Positions 44,733-51,960 of a stretch of 64,000 nucleotides of DNA are shown here, one piece after another. The DNA is from G963664935 sp963664935. Lineage in GTDB: Bacteria; Pseudomonadota; Gammaproteobacteria; Methylococcales; G963664935. The stretch spans positions 496,001 to 560,000 of the forward strand of contig CAXXSE010000007.1 in NCBI GenBank assembly GCA_963664935.2. The letters run 5' to 3'. Under the pieces are notes generated by a model. The model did no database searches and was not told where the DNA came from. It saw nothing but the letters and a program-made list of their open reading frames with translations. A program made the translations under genes and the position numbers. How positions within the stretch are numbered: position 1 is the stretch's first letter; every line of letters begins with the position of its first letter.

Positions 44733-44887
44733 GTGGGCTGTCCGAGAATAGAGAGGATAAGTCTGATTCGCCTCGGTTTTATTATCACTTGATTAAATAT
44801 ATCATTGTATTTAATCAAATTAATCGGGAAAGCTATCTAATTAGGTTTGTCTACTGTATATGAGTCTGTTCTAGGACAATCTTCTAG
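44733..44887. repeat. Family B miniature element, divergent copy
   Basis: Begins GGGCTGTCCGAGAATAGAG and ends TCTGTTCTAGGACAATCTTC, with an interior GATTAAAT...TTAATCGGGAAAG like the other copies. It is more diverged and shorter (about 155 bp) and still foldable. The rest of the 44700-45105 gap shows no gene. Confidence 0.6.
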
Positions 44888-45105
44888 TTTTCGCCGTGCT
44901 TAGGCGATTCAATGTTGCTTATTTGCGCTTTAAAAGGAGTTCGCTTCGCTCAAATTTATTAATTATGGGGCCAGCCCCAAAACCCCGGGATATTGATACA
45001 ACAATGATAGGGGTGGGGAATTGAAGTTTTATGGGAAGGAGTTGGCTTTTAGGTGGCTGATAACCTTTGAAAAGCGCTTAAAGGGGTTTGAAGCTATCAC
45101 GCATC

Positions 45106-46278
45106 TTACTTCCTAGTCGGGATCAACTTCAGAAGCCGACCACCGACTTTATCCTCAAGCAGCCATATCGCGCCATCCGGTCCCTGTTCAACTTCGCGGA
45201 TTCGTTCGTCGAAGTCGAAACGCTCCACTTCAAAGGCGGCATCGCCCTCGAAGGCGACCCGGATAAGAGCTTTGGATGACAGACCGCCAATGAATCCGTT
45301 GCCTTTCCATGTGGGGAATAGATCGCCGGAATAGATGATAAAACCGGCAGGTGAGATTACCGGAGTCCACCAGGCTTTCGGCGCATCGAATTCGGGCCGC
45401 GTTGTATGCTTTGGGATCGGATGGCCATTATAATGGTTACCGTTTGATACAATCGGGTACCCGTAATTGCCGCTGCGCATGATAAGGTTGAGTTCGTCAC
45501 CGCCTCGCGGTCCCATTTCATGACTCCACAGACGACCTTTAGAATCGAAAACGAGGCCAAGTGGATTACGATGACCAAGCGTCCATATCTGTGCCGTAAT
45601 GCCGCCGCGATCAGCAAAAGGATTGTCTGGTGGTAAAGAACCATCATCGTTAAGTCGAACAATTTTCCCGAGGTTTTGCTGCATGTCCTGGGCCGGGTTG
45701 AACTTTTGGCGTTCGCCCGACGTAATAAAAAGATAACCATCGGGCGAGAAGGCAAGACGATGGCCATAGTGACCACGGCTATGTACCTTCGGTTGCTGTC
45801 GCCATATTATTTCCGGGTCGAGCAGTCGGTTATCGCCATTGGAACTTAAGGTAAGCCTTCCGCGCGCGACCGCAGCGCCGCGAATATTTCCGTCGCCCGC
45901 TTCGGCATAGCTTAAATATATCAAGCCATTCGACGAAAAATCCGGGTGCAGAACGACATCACCAAGTCCGCCTTGGCCTCCATAATCAACAATGGGAATA
46001 CCCGATATCGGGGATGACTTCTCTCCGTTCTGCGAAACGATGAGGAGACGTCCCGCTTTTTCCGTCACCAGAAGACGACCGTCAGGTAAAAACGACATTG
46101 CCCAAGGTTCCTCAAAACTTGCCACTGCAGAAGTGGCAAAGATAATGCCGCCATTTTTTTCGCCTCCAGGTGTCACAACAGACACCGCCGTTTGATTCAT
46201 TGCGGACGTATCGGACATTATTTCTACACCACAGGCGGTGAGCGCAAGGCTTGTGATAAAAAATAAAAGGCGAACCAT
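45106..46278 (-). CDS. PQQ-dependent aldose sugar dehydrogenase-like lipoprotein
   Basis: 390-residue six-bladed beta-propeller of the Asd/YliI soluble glucose-dehydrogenase family, which oxidises aldoses in the periplasm using PQQ. The signal peptide with lipobox (LLFFITSLALTACG) makes it a lipoprotein. Landmarks are PWAMSFLPDGRLLVTEKAGR, GGQGGLGDVVLHPDF, GHYGHRLAFSPDGYLFITSG (with the catalytic His), IWTLGHRNPLGLVFD and the C-terminal REVEQGPDGAIWLLED. Methanotrophs make PQQ for methanol dehydrogenase, so the cofactor is available. A stand-alone gene. Confidence 0.93.
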   Translation of the reverse strand: MVRLLFFITSLALTACGVEIMSDTSAMNQTAVSVVTPGGEKNGGIIFATSAVASFEEPWAMSFLPDGRLLVTEKAGRLLIVSQNGEKSSPISGIPIVDYGGQGGLGDVVLHPDFSSNGLIYLSYAEAGDGNIRGAAVARGRLTLSSNGDNRLLDPEIIWRQQPKVHSRGHYGHRLAFSPDGYLFITSGERQKFNPAQDMQQNLGKIVRLNDDGSLPPDNPFADRGGITAQIWTLGHRNPLGLVFDSKGRLWSHEMGPRGGDELNLIMRSGNYGYPIVSNGNHYNGHPIPKHTTRPEFDAPKAWWTPVISPAGFIIYSGDLFPTWKGNGFIGGLSSKALIRVAFEGDAAFEVERFDFDERIREVEQGPDGAIWLLEDKVGGRLLKLIPTRK

Positions 46279-46458
46279 ATCGGGTTTTCTTAAAACTGGT
46301 TTTTTTTACAAATGAGGTTTAAATCTACCTATCATTGTAAGTGACTGTTGACATAAAGTGTAAGAACCGCAAGTCAGATTTGACTTAGAGTTGTCCGACG
46401 CGTGCCGACGAATTCTTTGTCCAACAAGTAAAGCCACATTACAACCAAGGCAGCCGAA

Positions 46459-46485
46459 TGTTACAGAATAGGCAATTCTGTAACA
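46459..46485. repeat. 27-bp palindrome, copy 1 (TGTTACAGAAT...ATTCTGTAACA)
   Basis: Perfect 11-bp arms around the loop AGGCA. An identical 27-bp copy lies 863 bp away at 47322-47348, on the other side of the VOC-family gene. The form could be an operator, a transcription-stop hairpin or a mobile-element border. Confidence 0.7.
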
Positions 46486-46499
46486 CACTCCACGAATGG

Positions 46500-46556
46500 A
46501 TTTAACGCTGAGTTAATACGCCGCTGAAAGCGGTCGCATTGAACGACTTGTTAACT
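46500..46556 (-). other. Integron attC recombination site
   Basis: On the minus strand the site reads R'' AGTTAAC, spacer AAGTC, L'' GTTCAATGCG, a variable hairpin (CCGCT/AGCGG), L' CGTATTAAC, spacer TCAGC, and R' GTTAAAT. R' fits GTTRRRY. The R and L boxes pair across a non-complementary central spacer, and one extra base bulges in the L arm, the hallmark architecture of attC. It directly follows the stop of the VOC-family gene, as expected for a gene cassette. No integrase gene is in the window. Confidence 0.8.
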
Positions 46557-46557
46557 T

Positions 46558-47052
46558 TCAATAAGCACCCTGCGAATAAGTTAATTCATAGCTATGCGAA
46601 TAAACTTCAAAGATCAGACCAAATGGATCTTCCACATAACACATTCTGTAGGGTTTTTCGCCTGGATAGTATTCACGTATTGGCATTCTTTGTTTGCCTC
46701 CGTGAGCTACAATTTTTTCTACAAGCCCTTATATATCTGGGTCCTGCACGCAAAAATGAAATGTGCTTGTTTTCCAGTATTCAAAGTCCTTTGGAGTCTC
46801 ATTGTTTTTAAACTCAAACATTTCAACGCCGATTTTGTCTCCGGTGGACATGTGGGCGATTTTGAAAGAACCCCAACCACTTCCAAACACATCAATGCAC
46901 ATTTGTCCGATCGGTGTGTCCGACTCTTCGCTGATAACTGTTGGCTCCATGATATGATACCAACCCATAACGTCACTGTAAAATTTCGCTGCTTTTTCTA
47001 CATCTGGAACGGAAATCCCAATATGGGAGAATGTCCTCGGATATGTACTCAT
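46558..47052 (-). pseudogene. VOC-family (glyoxalase/dioxygenase-like) gene cassette with one in-frame TAA
   Basis: From ATG 47052 (GAGGAAA ribosome site) it reads MSTYPRTFSHIGISVPDVEK and GWYHIMEPTVISEESDTP, the start of a vicinal-oxygen-chelate domain with a metal His (SHIGI). The frame runs to FHFCVQDPDI, meets TAA at 46729-46731, and continues in the same frame as GLVEKIVAHGGKQRMPIREY YPGEKP. It then reaches MCYVEDPFGLIFEVYSHSYE, which carries the C-terminal metal Glu, and stops at 46558. Without the TAA the protein would be 164 residues and complete. The stop removes the second half of the metal site. An attC site follows immediately. Confidence 0.78.
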
Positions 47053-47321
47053 GGTATTTTCCTCAATGAAAGTTAACAAATAATTATAAAGTTTCCGCAT
47101 ATCTTCCCTATCTTTTGCTTCCAAAACAGTGAAATTATGAGTTCGGTCCAATTGGCTAACTGTATATCATCCTAAAATAACAAGATATCCAGGTCCGCAG
47201 ATCATGACGATGTGCGACAAGATAGAGCGTCTTTGCTGACTGCCTACTAAGATTGTGATGGTCATATTGTATGGGCAGGAAGGTCGAAGGTTAGAGTCCT
47301 GCCGCCGCTAATATTTTATGA

Positions 47322-47348
47322 TGTTACAGAATAGGCAATTCTGTAACA
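47322..47348. repeat. 27-bp palindrome, copy 2
   Basis: Identical to 46459-46485. It lies between the VOC cassette and brnA. The rest of the 47053-47367 gap holds no gene. A short stem (GGCAGGA/TCCTGCC, 47273-47302) there resembles the 3' end of a tRNA but lacks the rest. Confidence 0.7.
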
Positions 47349-47367
47349 AAATCGGCGAGTGAACCGT

Positions 47368-47638
47368 TTATCGCGCGTCTTTTTGATGGGCCTCGTAATA
47401 GCTCCGTAGAATGGCGTTAATCCGGCTCTGGTAGCCTTTTGCCTTGCGCCTTCATCCAGTCCAGCACATCCGTATCCACACGCAGTGCTATCGACTTTTT
47501 TCCCGGTGATACTTTCATCTCCACGGTGCGCAAAAACGCTTCATCGAATTCCGGGATTTCGGAATAATCAATGTCCTCGTCACGCATTGCGTCGAGACGC
47601 TTCAAGTCGCTCTTGATAGGTTTTTTGTTCACGGTCAT
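47368..47638 (-). pseudogene. BrnA-family antitoxin, C-terminus frameshifted
   Basis: BrnA antitoxins neutralise BrnT and repress the operon with a C-terminal ribbon-helix-helix-like domain. The open part, 73 residues from 47638, contains AMRDEDIDYSEIPEFDEAF and KKSIALRVDTDVLDWMKAQG. It stops early as KRLPEPD because the run of A at about 47440 has one base too many. Removing one A restores GYQSRINAILRSYYEAHQKD, the conserved BrnA end, up to a stop at 47368. This is a homopolymer change, so it could be a real mutation or a read error. Confidence 0.75.
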
Positions 47639-47873
47639 TTGCCTTTCTCATTGAAATTATTCGCGTTTTATCGCCGCGCGGGGTGTGTGCAATCACCACC
47701 ATCCGCTCATCGAGAAGTCCGAACGTGATGAAGCGCGGTTCACCGTAATCAAACCGTGTGTCTTCGAACGTCACGCACGGACCGGAAAAATCTGTTTCCG
47801 CATCCGCGAAACTTAGACCGCGTTTTGACAGGTTTTTATCGCTTTTTTCTTGATACCATTCGTACACGGTCAA
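47580..47873 (-). CDS. BrnT-family ribonuclease toxin
   Basis: 97 residues. It matches BrnT (RelE-like fold, mRNA-cleaving toxin) from KNLSKRGLSFADAETDFSGP and FDYGEPRFITFGLLDERMVV to HTPRGDKTRIISMRKANDRE. The last ~20 residues overlap the start of brnA, the usual BrnT-BrnA order. If the antitoxin is really truncated, the toxin must be weak, silent or neutralised by another antitoxin. Confidence 0.85.
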   Translation of the reverse strand: MTVYEWYQEKSDKNLSKRGLSFADAETDFSGPCVTFEDTRFDYGEPRFITFGLLDERMVVIAHTPRGDKTRIISMRKANDREQKTYQERLEASRRNA

Positions 47874-47962
47874 TCCTTCACTTGTATATACAAATGTATA
47901 GAAATTATTCGGGTTTGTCCAGAAAAATCGTCATCACGGGGAAAACCGAAACAGGGTGATTT

Positions 47963-47990
47963 TGTTACACTTGTCTAGTCAAGTGTAACA
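47963..47990. repeat. 28-bp palindrome at the 3' end of the recombinase gene
   Basis: TGTTACACTTG and its exact complement CAAGTGTAACA around TCTAGT. It lies 4 bp beyond the recombinase stop, so it may act as a terminator-like hairpin or site-specific recombination target. The inner half TGTTACACTTGACTAG (minus strand) recurs at about 7610-7625 after another toxin-antitoxin module. Confidence 0.65.
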
Positions 47991-47994
47991 ATGC

Positions 47995-48549
47995 CTAAGC
48001 CACTTTCAACGCCCTCCACAGGGTGGATTTGTTGACCCCGTAAAGATTAGCCATATAAGCCACGGTCAATTGTCCGTTGTCTAGCATTTCCCGCGCATGT
48101 TGAATTTGTGCCTCTGTCAGCTTCCTAGGCCGTCCCACGTTCAAGCCCTGCTTTTTAGCTGCTGCCATACCCGCCTTTGTCCTTTCCGCTATCAAGGAGC
48201 GCTCAAATTCGCCGAGCGCCCCCATCATGTGAAAGAGCAGCTTCCCGCCCGCCGTTGTGGTGTCGATTGCCTCAGACAACGACACAAACCCGGCCCCGGC
48301 TTTCCCGAGATTGTCCATGATATGGATTAAGTCGCCAAGGGAACGCCCCAGACGGTCAAGTTTCCACACGACCAGTATGTTTCCCTCTCCGACAGCGTTT
48401 AACGCCTCTGTCAGGCCATCACGGGTAAAAGAGGCCCCGGAAATACCTTGATCCTCATAGATGGTTTTGCATCCGGCAGCGGTTAAAGCGTCCCGCTGCA
48501 AGTCAAGATTTTGGTCGTCCGTCGATACCCTTGCATAGCCGATTTTCAT
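47995..48549 (-). CDS. Serine recombinase (resolvase/invertase family)
   Basis: 185 residues from ATG 48549 (MKIGYARVSTDDQNLDLQRD). The catalytic Ser is in YARVST. ILVVWKLDRLGRSLGDLIHI is the conserved Arg-rich catalytic segment, and GALGEFERSLIAERTKAGMA leads into the E-helix. The C-terminal HTH (LTVAYMANLYGVNKSTLWRA) binds DNA. Tn3-type resolvases and DNA invertases share this architecture. No transposase of a Tn3 element is present, so it may serve a small mobile segment or be a stand-alone remnant. The gene is intact. Confidence 0.9.
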   Translation of the reverse strand: MKIGYARVSTDDQNLDLQRDALTAAGCKTIYEDQGISGASFTRDGLTEALNAVGEGNILVVWKLDRLGRSLGDLIHIMDNLGKAGAGFVSLSEAIDTTTAGGKLLFHMMGALGEFERSLIAERTKAGMAAAKKQGLNVGRPRKLTEAQIQHAREMLDNGQLTVAYMANLYGVNKSTLWRALKVA

Positions 48550-48725
48550 GGCTTTTATTTTGCAATACCCTTTTGCAACAATCAAGCAAAATCATGAATG
48601 TTATTAAGCTATTGTTTTTGAATAAAAACAGACGTGCCGGCTGCCGGCGCAAATCGGCGATCGTAACCGTTGCAAAAGGGGTCCATTTTGCAACGGTCTA
48701 GAAATCCTATTACCTCACTTTTTAG

Positions 48726-48754
48726 TTGACAAGTGTCAATTGACACTGTACGGT
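48726..48754 (+). promoter_or_regulatory. higBA promoter with palindromic operator
   Basis: A -35 TTGACA (48726-48731) is followed by a perfect 16-bp palindrome AGTGTCAATTGACACT (48732-48747) filling the spacer, then a weak -10-like TACGGT. The toxin gene starts at 48761. This is the arrangement expected for an autorepressed toxin-antitoxin operon; the exact -10 is uncertain. Confidence 0.6.
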
Positions 48755-48760
48755 TAAAGG

Positions 48761-49039
48761 GTGATTAGGACGATCAAGCATCGAGGTTTAAAACGGCTTC
48801 ATGAATCCGATAATGCCAGCGGTGTTTTAAGCCAATATGTTACGAAGATAAGACGGATACTATTCGTGCTCGATAATGCCGCCGATATTGGAGAACTCGA
48901 TCTTCCGGGATTTCGTCTCCATCCCTTAAGCGGAAACCTGAAAGGGTTTTGGAGTATTACGGTTTCGGGAAACTGGCGGATTATTTTTCGTTTTGAAAAG
49001 AGCGATGTTTTCGATGTTTATCTGGTCGATTATCACTAG
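48761..49039 (+). CDS. higB: HigB-family toxin
   Basis: 92-residue RelE-superfamily toxin of the plasmid-maintenance killer type, which cleaves mRNA on the ribosome. LKRLHESDNASGVLSQYVTK, LPGFRLHPLSGNLKGFWSIT, VSGNWRIIFRFEKSDVFDVY and VDYH are the family landmarks, including the catalytic-loop Arg. Start is GTG. The antitoxin higA follows after 12 bp, the reversed (toxin-first) order typical of higBA. A palindrome lies in the promoter. Confidence 0.92.
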   Translation: MIRTIKHRGLKRLHESDNASGVLSQYVTKIRRILFVLDNAADIGELDLPGFRLHPLSGNLKGFWSITVSGNWRIIFRFEKSDVFDVYLVDYH

Positions 49040-49051
49040 GAGGATTAAACA

Positions 49052-49339
49052 ATGCCCATGAAAAACCCACCCCATCCTGGAGAGCTTGTTAAATACGAGT
49101 GTCTTGAAGAACTGAAACTATCCGTTACCAAGGCGGCTGAAATTCTTGGTGTGACACGGCAAGCGCTTTCCAATGTCATAAATGGTAAATCCGGTATTTC
49201 CCCGGATATGGCTGTGCGCCTGTCCAAAGCTTTTGGGGGATCGCCTGATATTTGGTTGCGCATGCAAATGTCCTATGATCTTGCACAGGCACAAAAGCGG
49301 GCCGATACGATTCATGTGAAGCGTTTCGAACCCGCTTGA
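49052..49339 (+). CDS. higA: HigA-family antitoxin
   Basis: 95-residue XRE-family antitoxin and repressor. It begins MPMKNPPHPGELVKYECLEE, with the HTH in LSVTKAAEILGVTRQALSNV. INGKSGISPDMAVRLSKAFG and WLRMQMSYDLAQAQKR follow. AGGAGG lies upstream of the ATG. It is intact and paired with the toxin. The degraded HigA at 5067-5355 shares the same opening residues. Confidence 0.93.
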   Translation: MPMKNPPHPGELVKYECLEELKLSVTKAAEILGVTRQALSNVINGKSGISPDMAVRLSKAFGGSPDIWLRMQMSYDLAQAQKRADTIHVKRFEPA

Positions 49340-49435
49340 TACAAAATTGTGAATGTTGCTTCACCACAATCTCCTAAAACTCATCTCTGTCGTGAGGTAT
49401 TCGGAGATTAATTACAAGAGACAGTTTTGGGATAT

Positions 49436-49503
49436 AAAAAGGCCGCTTTTGCGACCTTTTTGGTGGTTCCGGTTACGTCTCCGAAAAACGAAGGTTTTTC
49501 GGA
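49436..49503 (+). terminator. Two hairpins after higA, the first terminator-like
   Basis: The first hairpin is AAAAAGGCCGC/GCGACCTTTTT with a TTTT loop (49436-49461), GC-rich near the loop and ending in T's, consistent with a terminator for higBA. The second is a perfect 10-bp stem, TCCGAAAAAC/GTTTTTCGGA, with loop GAAG (49480-49503). The rest of 49504-49722 shows no gene. Confidence 0.55.
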
Positions 49504-49722
49504 GAGTAGTTTGGGTAAAGCCCGACTAGTACCCCCTGTTCTTTTTGATGACCGTCAAGGGAGAGAATCAACGTATTGATTCAAACCATGCGAATATCAG
49601 GAAAATCGATAGAGCAGGAGGCAATCCGCTGGATATAAATTGAATCTCGGTACAAGTCGAATCAATCAGTAAAAACATAGTGCACGTTCCGGCGCACTTT
49701 TTGTGACGTCCGCTACCCCGGT

Positions 49723-50379
49723 CTAACGTGTTCCGTACACAACGATCGTCTTACCCTTTGCCGTAATCAGTCCTTCCTGTTGCAGATCTTTAAGCACTCT
49801 CCCCACCATCTCACGTGAACAGCCCACGATTCGGCCGATTTCCTGGCGGGTAACCCGAATTTGCATACCATCAGGATGCGTCATGGCATCGGGTTCTTTA
49901 CACAAATCAATCAATGTTCTCGCGATCCGGCCGGTAACATCCAGGAAAGCTAATTGGCCAAGCTTGCGGCTGGTCGACAACAGGCGATTTGAAAGCTGTC
50001 TACCAAGCCGGTGCAATAAGTCGCTCGCATACTCTTGCAACTCTTCCTTAAGCGCCATCGCAAACCGTTGATAACTAATTTCCGCAAGCATGCAATCCTG
50101 CCGGGTTGTCACGGTTACACCCCGTGTTTCCCCACCCAAGAAAACCCCGACTTCACCAATAAAATCACCTTTATTCAAATATGTAAGAATGATTTCATGA
50201 CCATCTGGATCTTTCATACTGATGGAAACAGAACCTTCAACGATATAATAAAGCGTATCCCCGTTGTCTCCTGGACGGATAATCTCAGACTTGGTCGAAT
50301 ACCGCCTTTTGTGGCAAAAATGCAACAGCGCATCCATCGCATCGTCCGCAATTAATGGAACAGGTTTGAGTAAAGGCAT
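49723..50379 (-). CDS. CRP/Vfr-type cyclic-nucleotide transcription regulator
   Basis: 218 residues. The cyclic-nucleotide-binding domain (about residues 15-130) has GDTLYYIVEGSVSISMKDPD and the phosphate-binding GEVGVFLGGETRGVTV, close to the Vfr/CRP cassette. The C-terminal winged helix shows IRVTRQEIGRIVGCSREMVG RVLKDLQ, with the recognition helix. It resembles Vfr more than FNR (no N-terminal cysteine cluster). Its targets cannot be told. It is transcribed divergently from osmC. Confidence 0.92.
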   Translation of the reverse strand: MPLLKPVPLIADDAMDALLHFCHKRRYSTKSEIIRPGDNGDTLYYIVEGSVSISMKDPDGHEIILTYLNKGDFIGEVGVFLGGETRGVTVTTRQDCMLAEISYQRFAMALKEELQEYASDLLHRLGRQLSNRLLSTSRKLGQLAFLDVTGRIARTLIDLCKEPDAMTHPDGMQIRVTRQEIGRIVGCSREMVGRVLKDLQQEGLITAKGKTIVVYGTR

Positions 50380-50513
50380 AAATATACTTGGGGGTAGAGG
50401 GGAAACCCCCTAAGTGTAGCAGTTCGGTCAATTTTACAAGCCTAATAAGTAAAGCCCACATCATCAGATATATGATAAGATGATCCATTTTTTTATTAAG
50501 GAACAATCGAATT

Positions 50514-50930
50514 ATGAACGTTCGTATTAAGTGGATTGAAAACGCGCTTTTTCTGGGTGAGTCAGGAAGTGGCCACAGCGTCGTCATGGATGGCCCCCCG
50601 GAAAATGGTGGCCGCAATCTCGGGATTCGGCCGATGGAAATGTTGTTGCTGGGAATGGGTGGTTGCACGGCGTTTGACGTGGTCCACATCCTTCAAAAAG
50701 GACGGCATCCCGTTACCGATTGTATCGCTGAAATATTGGCCGAAAGGGTCGAATCGATTCCCAAGGTCTTTAGCAAAATACACGTCCATTTAATTGTAAC
50801 CGGCAACAATTTGAAAAGACCGGCGGTTGAGCGCGCCGTCCAACTATCCGCTGAAAAATTCTGCTCGGCCTCCATAATGCTCGGAAAAACAGCAAAAATT
50901 ACCCACGACTTTGAAGTGACACAGGGATAA
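50514..50930 (+). CDS. OsmC/Ohr-family protein
   Basis: 138 residues. The Ohr/OsmC fold is recognisable from MEMLLLGMGGCTAFDVVHIL (the conserved Cys) and FSKIHVHLIVTGNNLKRPAV to the C-terminal SASIMLGKTAKITHDFEV. Members reduce organic hydroperoxides with a Cys pair, one cysteine in the GGC motif and the second in FCSASIM. The YhfA subgroup beside crp is a conserved neighbour in gammaproteobacteria, which fits here. Start ATG has AAGGAA upstream. Confidence 0.9.
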   Translation: MNVRIKWIENALFLGESGSGHSVVMDGPPENGGRNLGIRPMEMLLLGMGGCTAFDVVHILQKGRHPVTDCIAEILAERVESIPKVFSKIHVHLIVTGNNLKRPAVERAVQLSAEKFCSASIMLGKTAKITHDFEVTQG

Positions 50931-50954
50931 CCCGTTAACCCAGTGGCGTTTTTC

Positions 50955-51749
50955 ATGGACAAACTTCAACTCTCCGAATTTAACAATCTGACCAAATCGC
51001 TTAATCTGAATATTTACAAGGTTTGCTATGCACGGAATGCGCATGGCCAATACATCAACTATATTGACGAATCTTTTAACGCATTGCGATTAACCCGGAT
51101 CCTGGAGGAAATTACTAAAATCGTCGGCGCTACAATCTTAAATATTGCCCAACAAAATTACGCGCCACAAGGCGCCAGTGTCACCATGATGGTCGCCGAT
51201 GGAATGTCTCCGACCAACTCGGGTTTACTGCTTCAAGAACCTTCTTTATTACCCGAAACACTCGTCGCCCACCTCGACAAAAGCCATATCACCGTTCACA
51301 CCTATCCCGAAAACCATCCAGCTGAAGGAATCCAATGCTTTCGAATCGATCTCGACGTTTCCACTTGTGGAAAAATTCCTCCTCTGCGCGCATTGAATTT
51401 TATCATCGAAAATTTTCGTCCCGACGTTGCTTTGATGGATTACCGGATTCGCGGTTTCACCCGTACTGTCCAAGGAACGAAATTGTTCAGCGATCACGAG
51501 ATATCGTCAATCACTGATTCGATCCCATTGAGCACCCTCGAACAATATCAGTGCTCAGACGTCACCATACCCCAAGAAAATACATTTCTCACCAAAATAA
51601 TCCTAAAAGACATCGATTTAACCGATCATATTTTTGCACCTTCAAGCGAAAAACTCGAAGCCGGAGAGGAACAACAAATTATCCATAACGTTCGGGAAGA
51701 GATGCGCGAGATTTTTTTCGGAAAAAGCGGCCCTATCAAACAGATCTAG
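50955..51749 (+). CDS. speD: S-adenosylmethionine decarboxylase proenzyme
   Basis: Makes decarboxylated SAM for spermidine synthesis. The proenzyme self-cleaves at the Ser of KSHITVHTYPENHPA to form a pyruvoyl group. LSEFNNLTKSLNLNIYKVCY is the typical N-terminus and ATILNIAQQNYAPQGASVTM follows. I chose ATG 50955 (MDKLQLSEFNN) over the GTG at 50943. 264 residues, the enterobacterial type. The TAG stop is part of the first bases of a family B miniature element (CTAGG), so the last residues may not be the ancestral ones. Confidence 0.95.
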   Translation: MDKLQLSEFNNLTKSLNLNIYKVCYARNAHGQYINYIDESFNALRLTRILEEITKIVGATILNIAQQNYAPQGASVTMMVADGMSPTNSGLLLQEPSLLPETLVAHLDKSHITVHTYPENHPAEGIQCFRIDLDVSTCGKIPPLRALNFIIENFRPDVALMDYRIRGFTRTVQGTKLFSDHEISSITDSIPLSTLEQYQCSDVTIPQENTFLTKIILKDIDLTDHIFAPSSEKLEAGEEQQIIHNVREEMREIFFGKSGPIKQI

Positions 51750-51912
51750 GAGGCTGTCCGAGAATAGGAGTCGTCGCGAGGGAAAGCGGTTTTGAGTCCA
51801 TTTTTTCGATTAAATGAGGCGAATATTGGGCATATTTAACAAATTTAATCGGGGAAATGGGCCAAAAACCGCTTTTCCGCAGTAGGCTCTCTATTCTCGG
51901 GCAGCCTCCTAG
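51746..51912. repeat. Family B miniature element, complete short form
   Basis: A 167-bp element. Inverted ends CTAGGAGGCTGTCCGAGAAT / ATTCTCGGGCAGCCTCCTAG extend almost to the centre (GATTAAAT / ATTTAATC). It lacks the central GGACCGCTGAAAGCGGCC block of the long form. Its left TA is used as part of the speD stop codon, so it inserted at the 3' end of speD. Confidence 0.85.
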
Positions 51913-51960
51913 TGTCCACTATACTCAAGATTCCATTCGGTTATTAATCGTGAGTATGCC

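Noticed and set aside
46594..47076. 160-residue plus-strand ORF over the VOC gene
   Set aside because: It is antisense to a clear VOC-domain gene and has no family features; it exists because the opposite strand is coding.
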